Part shown: positions 18,239 through 47,839 of the stretch, in pieces
How positions within the stretch are numbered: the first letter of the stretch is position 1
Layout of the letters: each line of letters opens with the position of its first letter
Assembly: GCA_002005505.1 (NCBI GenBank)
Contig: KV908413.1
Span: 164,848-228,847, forward strand
Direction of reading: 5' to 3'
Source: Botryococcus braunii
Lineage: Eukaryota > Chlorophyta > Trebouxiophyceae
DNA length: 64,000 bases
The notes under the pieces: generated by a model
The model's database searches: none
What the model was told of the DNA's origin: nothing
Seen by the model: the letters and a program-made list of their open reading frames with translations, nothing else
Program-made: the position numbers and the translations under genes

Positions 18239-18499
18239 TGTAGACTATAGCTTAGCGGAAGAGGTTTAGAAGGAGACAGTGAGACGTTCGTGGTGTGCAA
18301 CAAAAGAGTGTTACATGATTGATTCGCAAGCGTACTCTTAAACCCAGGGTGGATTGAATTATATCGTACTGCCACAGACGCGTGATCGGGCAACCGAGCG
18401 AAGTACCTGAGCGAGGTTGTACTGCGAACTAGATCACAAGGCAAGTCATGCACTATGCCAAGGACCCTACTAGAGCATTATACCCTAGGAAATGCTACA
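18239..18499 (-). repeat. 5' LTR (261 bp)
   Basis: Promoter-bearing LTR for the minus-strand element; identical by eye to 12470-12730. Confidence 0.96.
18476..18482 (-). promoter_or_regulatory. Possible TATA box in the 5' LTR
   Basis: The minus strand reads TATAATG near the 5' end of the LTR. Only the motif supports it. Confidence 0.3.
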
Positions 18500-18505
18500 G
18501 TGTGT

Positions 18506-18552
<47 letters not shown>

Positions 18553-18562
18553 CGCGCGCGCG
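18500..18562. repeat. (GT)n-(GC)n tract
   Basis: Continuation of the target microsatellite beyond the element, ending in alternating GC. Confidence 0.95.
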
Positions 18563-20460
18563 TGCTCGCATGCACATGCATGCGTGCGTACTGGCGTGTC
18601 TGCACATGCAATGATCATTCCTCCTTCTTCCAAGTAGGTGTTATATTTCAGATCATCGCAATGTACCCCTTTACATTTTTCTCAAGTCAGGCTTCATCAA
18701 GTGTCGGTTTTCACTTCACTGGGACTCTGAAGTCTGCCATTGTCGAAGAAGTATCGAACAAATCTTATCATTTATTGTCTTTAATCATGCTTTGCTTAAT
18801 TTAACACATGGTCTGGTCGACAGGAGCACTTGAACAAGATTCGGGGCCACAGAACAGTGTCCCCTATCGATATCGCTCAAGCGCCCCCTCCCAGAAGAAA
18901 GTTGAATATATATAGTTTGCAGAGCTTGTGCTGCATTGTCGCATTGCAAATTCATCGTGACTTAAGAGCTTTGCAATGAACAAGTCCTTAGAACATCTAT
19001 GAAACTCTGAAGGCAGGAGACTCATCAGCCATTCACGTTTCCTTGCACAGGTCGGACTCTGCCCAGTGCACCCCTACGGCCTCCTTGCCAAGCCTTTACG
19101 GATATGCAGGGTTTAAATCCATCAAAGCCTATGGAATTCTAACGCAGGTCTACGAGCTATGTACTGGACTAACAGCTGGGAGTCTAAGCACTTCGTGGTC
19201 TTAACTATGCCGGGGGCAGCCCTCCATGCTAAGCCGTTGCGAATAACGACTTCAAACTGGTTGACTACTCGGTTTACTGTTTTTCACACGACCAAATCAA
19301 GATGAATCCCGAACCCATCCGTGAAGGCCATGACGCCACGTCAGGGCATTTCAATCCCCAGGAGATCCTGGTGGCCAACATGTGATCGGAGTTTGGTGCG
19401 AAATATGCGACCTTTCAGCTCCACTCGACTCAAGATTTTGAGGTTTCGTCGTGCACCGGGAGGAACATTACGACTGCTACTACATTGAACGTTGCATTTC
19501 GCTATGGGGCGTCTTGGAAGCGTGCAGATACACTGATGTCTCCTGTCTCTGAAGAGGTGTGTTGACCTACCCTTTGCAGTTTGCGGATCAGTGGTACCGT
19601 TCCTTGATGGCTGTGTGGCATATCTGCTGTCAACAAGTAGACCATTAAGGAACTGGTTGCAGGCACTGCTCGGCGCTTGCAATCCTTCGAAGCGCCTCGG
19701 ACACTAGCACGCGGCCTTAGCCCAGCTCTTCGGCAGGTACGATGGACCTTGAACACTTTCCTGATGAGCCCTTATCTGTTAAGGTGTCCCATTGTGGGTT
19801 ACCATGCTTTATATGCTGTATCCATTGGAGCACAGACATCTTGTGTTGAGAGATCTGGCGGGCGGTCTCTGACCCTTATTATGAGACAATCCATTCTTGG
19901 GAACAGATCTGTTATGAGCCCTCTAATTGAAATTTCCTTAAGTTCTGTTTGTATTGACAATGTGAAAGGCCTACCTGGAAACGAGTGCTTGCTGTACGGG
20001 CTGCTGCCGTCGACCCTTACTTTCTACCTTCCCGGAGGTCTCCCCACCCCCCCCCCCCCAACCAGGAGTGAGCAGCATGCTAGTTTGAGGCCTTCCAAGG
20101 ATTCTGAGCATGTAAAAGCGGAAGGATAGGAAATTAATAATTCCCCTAAACCATGCTGAGCCTCTGGGATTGTGACTCCTGTCATGAGATTGCCAACATA
20201 GCTTCGTGCTACAATATAGATTTCCAGCCATTCTCCCAATTCCTGAACAGGCATTTACCGGAGTATGGTATTAATCGATAATCCAGCAGCTTACCTTTTC
20301 TGGATCTCGCATTTTTTGGAATCAAATTGGACTCAAGCAGTTTGGGAAGTCACTGGCCCCCACTGAAGGGAATGGGCTTTCAGCTGAGACGAGATACACC
20401 ATTCTTCCTGCTCTTTGAGGGCTGGCTGGTTCCGCAAGCACGCACCGCACGCACATGTAG

Positions 20461-20544
<84 letters not shown>

Positions 20545-20553
20545 GCGCGCGCA

Positions 20554-20614
<61 letters not shown>

Positions 20615-21065
20615 GCGCGCGCACGCACGCACGCAGGCACACGCCCTTCAACAGCCAAGGGTGCTGCATGAAGTGGTCAATTGTGGACAGAGGCCTTACC
20701 TTCATTAGAAACCTGCAGATCCCCAAGAACAGTCTTCTACTCAGGCAGTGGTTCTTGAAGCCATGTTCTCAAAAGCCTTCCATGTCAAGGGGATCAAAGA
20801 GGCTCTAAGGTTTGTCGATGTCTCGAGATGCTGCAATTCCTGCATCATTTCATGGGCGCAGCAGTTTGTGTCTGATTCATTTTGTGTCGACCTACATTTT
20901 AAAGAAGGCCACCCCGGTCTCCTCTCCACTTCCGCAGCAGTCCCTCAGTGCCCCAACCAACAGGCGTGCTCATGCGGCAACCTCGAGTGTGCTGTTTAAT
21001 GCATGAGTTTTGTATGAGTTTATTGAACTGCGCGTGCAGGTTCTGATCAGCCTGCCCAGGCCACT
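18563..21065. other. Intergenic, no gene seen
   Basis: No supported exon. A (CA)n-(GC)n-(CA)n array lies at 20462-20641. Confidence 0.5.
20462..20641. repeat. (CA)n-(GC)n-(CA)n microsatellite
   Basis: About 75 CA units interrupted by a short alternating GC stretch. Confidence 0.95.
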
Positions 21066-21077
21066 ATGTCTGTTTCC

Positions 21078-21180
<103 letters not shown>

Positions 21181-21429
21181 CTCTCCCCCCCCCACTCTCT
21201 CTCGCCCTCCTCTCTCAATTCCTCACTGCTTCTCTTGCTTGCCCACCTGGGCGGCTGCATCCCCTCCGCGAAGCGCTTCCCCGCGCTTCCCCGCTCTCCA
21301 TTCTCTGGTCAAGGGAGAGAAGAAGCGATTCTTCTCTGTCAAGAAGCGATTCTTCTCTACCCCATTCCGACCCATTCCGTCCTGTGAGAATGCACTATCA
21401 AGTTGAATCAGCCGGCATGGCGGGTTCCC

Positions 21430-21600
21430 CATCGTCCTGGAGGGCTCCCCCTTGCTGGAGGGCTCCCCCTTCCCGGAGGGTTCCCCCTTCCTGGAGGGCT
21501 CCCCCTTGCTGGAGGGCTCCCCCTTGCTGGAGGGCTCCCCCTTGCTGGAGGGCTCCCCCTTGCTGGAGGGCTCCCCCTTTCTGGAGGAGTCTCTCTTGCC
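21430..21600. repeat. 18-bp tandem repeat upstream of membrane protein gene
   Basis: About nine copies of CTGGAGGGCTCCCCCTTG or close variants. A multiple of three, so all frames stay open through it; translation here is not supported. It lies just 5' of the ATG at 21655. Confidence 0.9.
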
Positions 21601-21654
21601 TTGGCACCCCGCTCCCTACCAGCTGACGCGGCACTGGGCTGGCAGGGGCGTACG

Positions 21655-24628
<2,974 letters not shown>

Positions 24629-25039
24629 GCCCCAGCCCCAACTCCCTTCGGGACAGCCTTTTTTGAGCAGATTCCGGCCATGGATGATTTGACAGCGGTG
24701 TCGCTTCCACATGTGCATGCGCATGAGCGGGCACGCACGCACACGCGCGCGCGGGGAGAGAGAATGAGGAGGGAGAGCGAGAGAGGGAAAGGGGGAGAGA
24801 GAAGGGGGATAAGCTAAACTGAGAGAGAAAGCACCTGTCGGTGCGCTGAAAGCTTACGGTAATTGGGGCACAGCCGGCACGTGCTTGGGCTGGGAAGACC
24901 AATTTAAGTATGGCTTGGAGTGGCATGTGCTGTGTTCGAAGTCGAAAACCACCTCTGCCTAGGGCTGCTTGCGGTCAGGGCAGGCCTCGGCAAATCGACC
25001 GGGTATTAGCTCGGTCTGCAATGCCCGCAGCAATGTTCG

Positions 25040-25236
25040 GCAACTTGCGAGCTGCCCATTTCTAGGCTGTACAATGTCCTGCTCTGGGGTTCCACATCAT
25101 ATCAACTGCGAACTGGCCACTCCTAGGCTGTACAACGTCCTGCTCTGAAATTCCAAATCATATGAACTGCGAGCTGCTCGTTCCTAGTAGGCTGTACAAT
25201 GTCCCGCTCTGAGGTTCCATGTCATGTTAACTGCGA
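25040..25236. repeat. ~61-65-bp tandem repeat, three copies
   Basis: Units share GGCTGTACAATGTCCTGCTC and an AACTGCGA end. Confidence 0.85.
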
Positions 25237-25684
25237 CGCTCGGGCTCAAGAGGAAGTAAGCAGGAGTCATTGGCGGCATTGGCTCTCAATGCGTGCTGAT
25301 TGTGTGCCTTTTGCACATGCGTACATGATGCAAACAGCATGACGGGGTCTTTGTTTTGGCCTGTCACATGCCCCTGTGGCCGCTTCCGGTTCCGCTCGAG
25401 CCCCTCTGGAATCTGATGTGGTGTGTTATTAATTCTAAAGCCGGCTGCTCTTTTGCAGAGGGGGCAAAGGTTGCATGTGAGTTGCAAGGACGGGGCATCT
25501 GACCCTGCCCAGGTAGGGTCTTGTGCGCACTCCATAAATGTACCGGAGTGGGGAACAATCTGCCTGGGTTCTGTACTTCTTGACTCCAAGTAAGTGGTAT
25601 ATAGTCTACGTGTACTGTAGGACCTTGCTAGAAGTTCAGGTAGTGAAGGGGGTTCCATGTGGGCTCCACCGCAACTTTCGCACT

Positions 25685-26245
25685 GCATGAGGCTTGGAGT
25701 TCAAGATGATGAAAGGTCTGCAGGTCCCCCGGGTGGGACCCTGTACACTCAATGAGCCTTGGAGTTCAAGGTGATGAAAGTTGTGCATGCCACCCCGGGG
25801 GGCCCCCTGCGCACCTGATGGGGGCTTGGAGTTCAAGATCGTGAAAGGTGTGCAGGTCCCCCGGGTGGGACCCTGTACACTCGATAGGGCTTGGAGTTCA
25901 AGGTTGTGAAAGGTGTGCAGGTCTCCCAGGTGGGACCCTGCACACTCGATGGGGGCTTGGAGTTCAAGATGATGAAAGGTGTTTAGGTCACCCAAGGGGG
26001 GGGGGGGGGGACCCTGTACACTCGATGGGGCTTGGAGTTCAAGGTGATGCAAGGTGTGCAGGTCTCCCGGGTGGGACCCTGCACACTCGATGGGGGCTTG
26101 GAGTTCAAGATGATGAAAGGTGTTTAGTAAATTGAAAAATAGTTGCGGTATTATGTTTAGGCCAGCGGGGGTGGCCGACCCGTTACAATCTATGAGGCTT
26201 GGAGTTCCAAGGTGATGAAGGGTCTGCAGGCCACCCCCGGGTGGG
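25685..26245. repeat. ~60-75-bp minisatellite, about eight copies
   Basis: Units share GGCTTGGAGTTCAAG, GATGAAAGGTGTGCAGGT and GGGTGGGACCCTG. Confidence 0.9.
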
Positions 26246-26699
26246 GAGGAGGGGTCCTGTGCACTCTGGTGTGTGCACAGATAATCATGCGATTAGTCGA
26301 GTAGGCAGGGGAAGCAGGCAGAAGTAGGCAGTAGTAAGCAGGAGGAGGTCTTCCATTCGGGCGGGTCATCAATCGGAGTCGAGGAGAAGGGCTTTGATAG
26401 AGTGTCCGCTCCTGCCGTGTTGGAAAGGTCAGGAAGTAGAGCTGTCCATAGGAGGAGATATGGCCGCTTCACATAGATGAAGCGGAGCTTCCCACTTGGG
26501 GAGGTCCTCCGCGCTTCCAAGCCATTTACTTCCGCCTTTCGTATGTGCGGCAGCTGCTGCTCTGTGTCAGCCTTCGCGCCAGCCCCCCGGGAGGGAAAGT
26601 GTTCATGACGGCACACTTGGTTCAGGTTTTGTACAGCATGTGATTGCCTGATGGGTGCTGGAAACAACATTCACTGAAGATAGTAGCAGAGAATTCGGG

Positions 26700-27270
26700 C
26701 CGGCATCGTACAGTTTCAGGTATGATACATCGGCAGTAAGTAGTCAATGGGGAGTCAATTTCAGGGTATGATACATTGGCAGGGAGTATTCACTCGGGAG
26801 TCAGTTTCAGGGTGTGATACACTGGGGAGTGAGTATTCAATCGGGAGTCAGTTTCAGATTATGATTCACTGGCAGTGAGTATTCAATCGGGAGTCAGTTT
26901 CAGATGATGCTACACTGCAGTGAGTATTCAATAGGGAGTCAGTTTCAGATGATGATGATACACTGCAGTGAGTATTCAATCGGGAGTCAGTTTCAGATGA
27001 TGATACACTGCAGTGAGTATTCAATCGGGAGTCAGTTTCAGATGATGATACACTGGCAGTGAGTATTCAATCGGGAGTCTGTTTCAGATGATGATACACT
27101 GGCAGTGAGTATTCAATCGGGAGTCAGTTTCAGATGATGATACACTGGCAGTGAGTATTCAATCGGTAGTCAGGTTCAGGTCTGATCCGTCGGCAATGAG
27201 TATTCAATCGAGAGTCAGATTCAGATATCCTATAGCGGTTGTGAGTTTTCAACCGGAGTCAGTTTTTAGG
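26700..27270. repeat. ~43-bp minisatellite, about twelve copies
   Basis: Units share GATGATACACTGGCAGTGAG and TATTCAATCGGGAGTCAG. Central copies are nearly identical, edge copies degenerate. Confidence 0.92.
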
Positions 27271-28518
27271 TGCTTTCACGGTGGTATACACCTTGAGCCA
27301 ATTTCAGGCGTGCAGAAGCAGAGGCATGGTATTTCTCCCCTTCAGGCTGAGAGCGTCCCCATAACGCGCTCTATAGATGTACAGGAAATGCATCTACACG
27401 CATGTAGATTTGGATGCATACAGATTAAATTTGGATGCATAGATACAAAGGAAATAATGTCTACGAGAATTAGCTGGGACTAGATTCTCGATCATGACAC
27501 AGGTGCACGATTATCTCAGGGTACACAGGGGACCAGTCCCGGCTGTTGGATGTTGGGCTGGGTTTACATCAAGCCTGCTTCTAACACCGACCACTAACAC
27601 CAGTCGGAATAGTGTGGGGTTCCAGCGATGCTGTCATTGCTGCTTCGCTGCGGTGAGGCTCCGAAAAACTCTGTTTCTGGAGCTGACGACTTAGACCCAA
27701 GTAGGTGCTGCAGGGCTAGTGGACTTTCATTGCATTAAGGGATTCAAGCTTCTGCCTGTCATTTGTGGGTAGAAATTTGTGAGGTTCTAGCCGAGAGGAA
27801 TCAGGTGCGATCTTCTGCATGTACTATTCAGTGGCCCTCAGCAGATCCTCGCGCAGTTGGCCTCGGTCAAGCCTTGTTTTCAGGAAAGCTTGCAAGCTTG
27901 CCTGTACTGCCTCAATTGAGGAGGTGGCAGATTTTGTTGGTTGCAGGGGGGGGAAACTGTTCTGGTGGCCTTAGGCGCTGTACAGTTTTACTGACAAGGT
28001 GTCCCTTGTTGGTGTTGGAGGACTGGAAGGGGACGAGCTGTGTTACCAGCTTGCAAGGCCGGAAGGGGAAGACCGGTGGTGCCAATTGGAAGTAGAAACC
28101 AGTGACCAGTAGACCAAGTGTAAATCTGTCAGGAGTCCTGACTCAGTACTGCATCTGTAAATGCTGCAAGGCCCGACCAGAGTCGTTATGTGACGCAGGG
28201 TATTGTCCAATCCCTGCGCTTCACCCTTCGAAGCTTATGAGGACTTACCCCGTTGGATGTGCACTCGATCAGTCATGAGACTCGTGAGTGATCTGCTGCT
28301 GGCTACGCGTACTGTGCTTCCAGTGCAGAGCAAGTACGTTGAACCGACAGGATTCTTTGTTATCTTCCTCCGCAGGCCATTGTTAGTCTCAAAATCAGTC
28401 CCGCAGCCCGTGTGCACAGCATATAACAGGCAATTGGAACCTCACAACAGTCAGCGGAGATGGCTGTTGAATGACAATTGCCGATTCCAAGTCCGGGTCA
28501 TTGCTTGCTGAATCCAAA

Positions 28519-28735
28519 TTCTTTGTGGGCAGCTTGCGTGGGGTTTTTTGGCAGCTGGAGCGCAGAAAGCCGTGTCAAACTTTGGGGCTTGAAGCTTTTG
28601 TTGAAGCCTATATGAGTTGTTCTGACCAACTTCTTTGTGGGCAGCTTGCGTTGGTTTTCTGGCAGCTGTAGCGAAGAAAGACGTGTCAAACTTGGGCTTC
28701 AAGGTTGTGTTGAAGCCTTTGCGTAGGACCTCTAA
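28519..28735. repeat. 112-bp tandem duplication
   Basis: Two copies starting TTCTTTGTGGGCAGCTTGCG at 28519 and 28631. Confidence 0.85.
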
Positions 28736-29514
28736 TATCCAGTTAGATGGAAAGGTGTAGCAACAACTTTTGAGCAGGACACAACGCAGCCCGGCACCAT
28801 CGGTGGTGCCCTTCTGTGGATGTCGTGGCATTGTTTTCTGCATCAGCATCTTCATTAGAGTTTTTTAAGGATTCGCTTAGTAAAAGTTTTCCCTGGGGTG
28901 GGCGGCTTCAATTTTGGGCAGATGTTGACATCAGCATCGGCTTTCAGGCTTTGCTGGGTTCACTGATTTTGAATGTTCTCTCGGGTGTATGGCTTCGCAA
29001 ATGTGCCCTGCTGTATGGCTCGCATTTCATCTATATGTGCCCTGAGAAGAATTCGCTCCAAACAGATTTCTTTCAACCTTGCTGTGCGTCAGGGCGTCTG
29101 TCCCCGTTAGAAACAAGCCGCTCAGATCCTAGCAATTGTTAAGACTTTTGGAAGTGAAGGGGGCCTCTGAATTTTGGGAGCTTCAGAATTTTGGGAGGGC
29201 TAGAAAAGTAAGCCCCGCCAATTTGGAACTGCTGGTTCAGGTTCGGGATAAAATGCAAAGGTAGATTCCTAATGCAGAGTATGTAAATGTTGCTCGAAGA
29301 GGAACGCGCAGTGAATGTTTTGTTTCAGACCGACAAGTGGTCTCAGCTGATTAATGATCCTTAGGATGTAGCCTCGTTGTGTGGCATAAATAGACATGAC
29401 CTGAGCGCCGCAAGCTACCAGGCTTGGATAGCACTGGCTTGGGTGTTGCGCACTGATCAACTTTAAAGACGTTGGACTTAGATTGTGAAAGCGTGTCCAA
29501 AGCGGAAAGCACGT

Positions 29515-29542
29515 ATCCTACATGGGGGCCCCCATGTAGGAT
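29515..29542. repeat. 28-bp perfect palindrome
   Basis: Self-complementary over its whole length with no spacer; centre GGGGGCCCCC. Confidence 0.95.
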
Positions 29543-29993
29543 GACGGGGAAGCCAGGGGCCAACTCTTTTAGCAAGACACGTTAGGCATCTGGGTTGGCA
29601 ACCGAGGCATGGGATGGCTAATTCTGACCAATTGGTTCTTGCAAGCTCACCCTCGCTCATTGGAAATGTATTTTTCTATCTTTACACATGTCGAGGGCAG
29701 CTTTTGAGTCTCCTGCCGCTGTGCGGCATACTAGTTTAATGATATACTGTTTTTGTACGGTACTCACATGCTCCTGTAATGTGACATAGGCTGTACATGT
29801 GTTGATTTGTTGGGCCGTCGCCGCAGGTGGACTTGGTGAGGCCATGCCGCCTTCCACGTGAAGGGGTGGCTTCTTAATCAGCACTGTGAGACATCCCCAT
29901 GTACTTGGCGAGTCACTTTTGAGCACCTCTTTATGACGCGTGGGCCAGAGGGGGAGGCTTTCATTTTGAGAGATCTGTAGGGGTGTAAGGTGC

Positions 29994-29997
<4 letters not shown>

Positions 29998-30069
<72 letters not shown>

Positions 30070-30080
30070 GGGGGGGGGGG
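29998..30080. repeat. (GT)n followed by G run
   Basis: About 34 GT units then about 14 G. Confidence 0.95.
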
Positions 30081-30295
30081 TTAATGCTAGTCTTTCCAAG
30101 ACTAGCAAATACGTGGTAGAATTGGACAAATATACTGTTAGGTACCACATTAACATAATGACACTCAGGTAAGGACGTCCACCCAGCCACGTGAGCCTCC
30201 CACAATACAGCAATCCGGTTCTGCTCAGGATCCTCCATTTCAACCGTCTTTCTCATCTGCTCTTGGAAATCAGGCGTGCTTGTGTGCCGTGCGTG

Positions 30296-30521
<226 letters not shown>

Positions 30522-31129
30522 GAGTGGCGGGAGAGCGCAAGCCAGCGAGCACGTGCTTGCGAACATGTGCGCTCCTGAGCAAAGTACCGGCCATGATTAT
30601 TGACCGAAAAATAATTGGGTGGTCAATTCAAAGAATATTCGGAAACTCGCCAAATGATATGGTCAATAATTATGGCCTATATTTTCCGAAATTAAAGAGG
30701 GCGGCACTTCAATCCCCAAGTGTAGGGGATGTACGTACATATTCAAAAACTGTCACAAGATGGATATAAATAATTTCTAATGCAGTTTGGTCCTTTTCAT
30801 CGTAAAGGTCACATGATTACAGTTGAAACACTAGCAAACTCAGTACAACCGAGAGGTCATCATCGGATGCCGGTACAGATTGCTCTTGGCTAAGACTTTT
30901 TATTTGGGGTGTTTAGGCCTTGTAAAGAGGCATAGGAACCTTTTTGGAAACTTTTTGGCCACATTTTGGAATTATGGATATTCGGGAAGCCGCTTTTTGG
31001 TATGGTCAATTATTATGGCCTATATTTTTCGGATTATTTCTTATCCATAAGTATTATCTTGACTTTATCGTATGGTCAAAATAAGTTTAAAGGTCAACAA
31101 TTGTGGCCGGAACGGTATATATACGCGCG

Positions 31130-31445
<316 letters not shown>

Positions 31446-32647
31446 GCACACTTGTTCGGCAACGTGTAGCCTTCATGACACCTTTTTCAAGCTTGAAAAC
31501 CGAACTAAACTTCTCTTCTGATAAATTCACTTCTAGATAATGAGATCGACTCTACACTTCTCGTTCCAGCTGATCAGTCATGACGGGGAATGCAAAACCC
31601 AGATATGGAAAAAATTGTGGGTATCCAGATATGGTCCAAACCGGTATACTGTTAGAAGGACGTCACGTAAATTCACGTGACCTCTTCGAGCTTGACCAGA
31701 CCTGGTCCTCCAAGCAAGATCCGCGAGGACACACCTGCTGCTTTACGCAAAATTTGTATTCTCGACAAATGTGCGTCTCACTGCAACAGTGGCATTGTTG
31801 CCACTTGAACGAGCCTTCCAAACTTCGAAGAATTCTCAATAAAGAACCAAGCATAACAGGAGAGAAAGTGCAGCTCTTCAGGAACACCCTTGCCCCTCTA
31901 GGGTACCCCGTCCACATAAACGTGTTTAGTGCCGGTGGGCCAATTCAGTGCTTGCGCCAGAACTTGTGTTGAGCTGTCTTTATAACACTAATTAGTTGCA
32001 CCGGTGCAAAGCAAGCGCCATAGGGGGATCTCCTATTCAGGCCACCTTGGAATCCCACAAAACCTTCCATTGTCCTTTTCAGCACACAATGGACTCTTGC
32101 GATCCTGCAGGGCACACAGCAGCAACGTCGCAGCTGAATGATCTGCAGCTCTCTTTAACACGTGACGGGTACATCTGGCATTGAGTGACTTCAAAACGTC
32201 ACCGTGAGAGCCACGTCTCCTTTTTAAAAAACCCGACCTCCACAGACGTCGACACAGTCCGAATTGTCATTGGAGAGCGAAATTTTGAACATTCAAAGTG
32301 ATAACTTTGCAAACGGGGGGTTGGTTTGTTTTTTTGGCCCGGGGGGGGGGGGGACGATGCAAGAGGGAAAAGAAGACGAGGGGACCCTACCGAATTCCCA
32401 AACAAACTAGTCAAAAGAGGCCCTTGCCTCGGCGTCCTGCCGGTACACTTCAAACGTTTGCAAACATGTCATGAATAAGGCACATGTTTTGCCGTTGTTT
32501 ACACACTAGGGCTGGAAGGCATAACATGTGTGTGTTAAGCATTATGAAATTAAGGGACACAGGCTGGCATAATAACCATGATATCTTCGCATCAACCACC
32601 CCTGGCGTTTCCAGACCCAAAGAACTAGAGAAGACGCGAGACATGCC

Positions 32648-39207
<6,560 letters not shown>

Positions 39208-39762
39208 GGCCGCAAGCTACCGACATTCAACTATCGATCCTCAAACCTTTCTTGCACTTCCCTTCGGAAGAGTAATAAAGGGATCAGTGGTAACTCACTG
39301 TCACTACGCTAGCTGTGTCTGCTGGTCAAATTTGTGGCAGCTTCGGGGCTGCCCGACTCCGCATAGCGGCCCCCTTGTACCGTTTGTAACGGTTCCTCGA
39401 GCGTGGTGTGCATTCGGCCGAAACTTTTCAAATTAGGGATATAAACGCGGTGCAACGAAGACGGTTCGAATGTACGAAACTGCCCCACTGAGCGGACTTA
39501 TCTGCCCCAAATGAGCGCCGTTGTTCACTCGTACGGGCCCCTTTGAAGTTATGTCAAACTTGAAGGAGAGGATCCAGGAGCGATCCAGGAGCGATCCACG
39601 TCGCCAGTCGCGAGTCGGGACTTGGAAGTGGATCCGGCTTTCACTACAGCGGTCCTACGTAGGTATACCTGTTTAAAATAAAGAGTGAAGCCTATTCTAA
39701 CCGCATATCATAAATCCATCATGCAGGGACGCGGAATCTAGGGGCCAATATTCAAGGTGATA

Positions 39763-40210
<448 letters not shown>

Positions 40211-40510
40211 TGAGGGGGGGGGAATATCCACAAAGAGAAAAAGAGAATGCACTAAACAGTCATAAAGCGTAACAATAATTCATAACTTTTGTAAGGCTGT
40301 AGTTTAATGTATATGTATGCTAGAGTGTGAAAATGGAATTGAGGTTCGTAGAATAGTACTCTGAACAGGTGTGTAAAGTTTAAAGCTTGGAATCCCAGGG
40401 GAAGCAGTGAACTCCCGATTTAGAGAGAGCGGGGAGGGAATGAGGATGGAGGGAGGGAGGAGGGAGGGAGGGAGGAGGGAGGAAGGAGGAGGGAGGGAGG
40501 AACAGATGTA

Positions 40511-40581
40511 TGTGTTTGTGTGTGTGTGTGTGTGTGTGCGCGTGCATGCGTGCGTGCGTGCGTGCGTGTGTGTGTGTGTGT

Positions 40582-40631
<50 letters not shown>

Positions 40632-40639
40632 TGTATCTG

Positions 40640-40671
<32 letters not shown>

Positions 40672-40695
40672 TGCGTGCGTGGTGTGGTGCGTGCG

Positions 40696-40727
<32 letters not shown>

Positions 40728-40776
40728 GTGTGTGTGTGTGGGTGGGTGTGTGTGTGTGGGTGTGTGTGGTGTGGTG

Positions 40777-40807
<31 letters not shown>

Positions 40808-40824
40808 TGTGTGTGTGTGTGGGG
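40511..40824. repeat. (GT)n with GTGC tetranucleotide interruptions
   Basis: Alternating purine-pyrimidine almost throughout. Confidence 0.96.
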
Positions 40825-41467
40825 AATAGCAACGAGAGCGCACGCGCGCGTGAGAGAGAGAGAAGGGGGGGGGTTGGCGAATGCATAGAAATACTTAATG
40901 GCAGCGCTCGCACACTGGACTGCTTACTGACTGCAATTTGCATTGCACCGCTTTGTGAGAACACGCTGCACCAAATCCAAAGGTCGGGAAGCAACGGTAC
41001 CAGGGCAGCAAAAGGCACCGCTCAGTTTGTCATACCAAGGGTTACATATTCATTCCTCTCGAAGGTTGCCCTGTCAAGCAAGATGCACATTTGGAAGGAT
41101 TCCTCATTGGCATCGTTCTCGAAAGGGGAATCTCAATAACAAATCTCCAACCAAAAGAAGATCTCTGCCAAGCTTCATAAGCCGCCATCAAGGCACACGT
41201 TTGGTTGGCATAACCAAAAGAATAGGCTTCACCGTGTTGAGCACCTCCAACGTCGACATTCGTGCATGTATCAAGACTCACCGAGCTAATACGAACTTTC
41301 AGAAGCACAGAGCGCGCCCACAGACTGCCTTGCGCAAGTGTAGATCCCATAGGATTAATCCTACCTCTCCAACCAGGAATTGCCCGAGGCAATTTGGTCA
41401 AAGGAGATCTTACACTACTTAGCATACGATTGAATTTTCGGGAACAGCCTGTGACTGCATCCTGATT

Positions 41468-47839
<6,372 letters not shown>

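Larger units (their letters stand above)
12470..18499 (-). mobile_element. Ty3/gypsy chromovirus, 6030 bp, coding-defective
   Basis: Two 261-bp LTRs (12470-12730 and 18239-18499) read as identical, start TG and end CA, and are flanked by GTGTG on both sides (12465-12469 and 18500-18504). This 5-bp target duplication is not independently provable inside a GT repeat. On the minus strand the order is 5' LTR, primer-binding site, gag with CCHC knuckle, protease, reverse transcriptase, RNase H, integrase, chromodomain, polypurine tract, 3' LTR. That order plus the chromodomain defines a chromovirus. Gag carries frameshifts and a stop, and integrase has lost its catalytic Glu region, so the copy cannot move alone. 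Identical LTRs imply recent insertion. Confidence 0.97.

Noticed and set aside
19341..20130. Overlapping plus and minus frames of 80-150 codons
   Set aside because: No domain, no consistent splice sites, and both strands equally open.
20748..20999. 83-codon Cys-rich plus-strand frame
   Set aside because: Cys spacing fits no known finger and the frame has no supported start or splice partner.
25685..27270. Tandem arrays considered as CRISPR
   Set aside because: Units are contiguous without unique spacers, and the DNA is eukaryotic.
31580..31972. 130-codon plus-strand frame
   Set aside because: No recognisable domain, no splice context, and antisense frames of similar length; likely chance.
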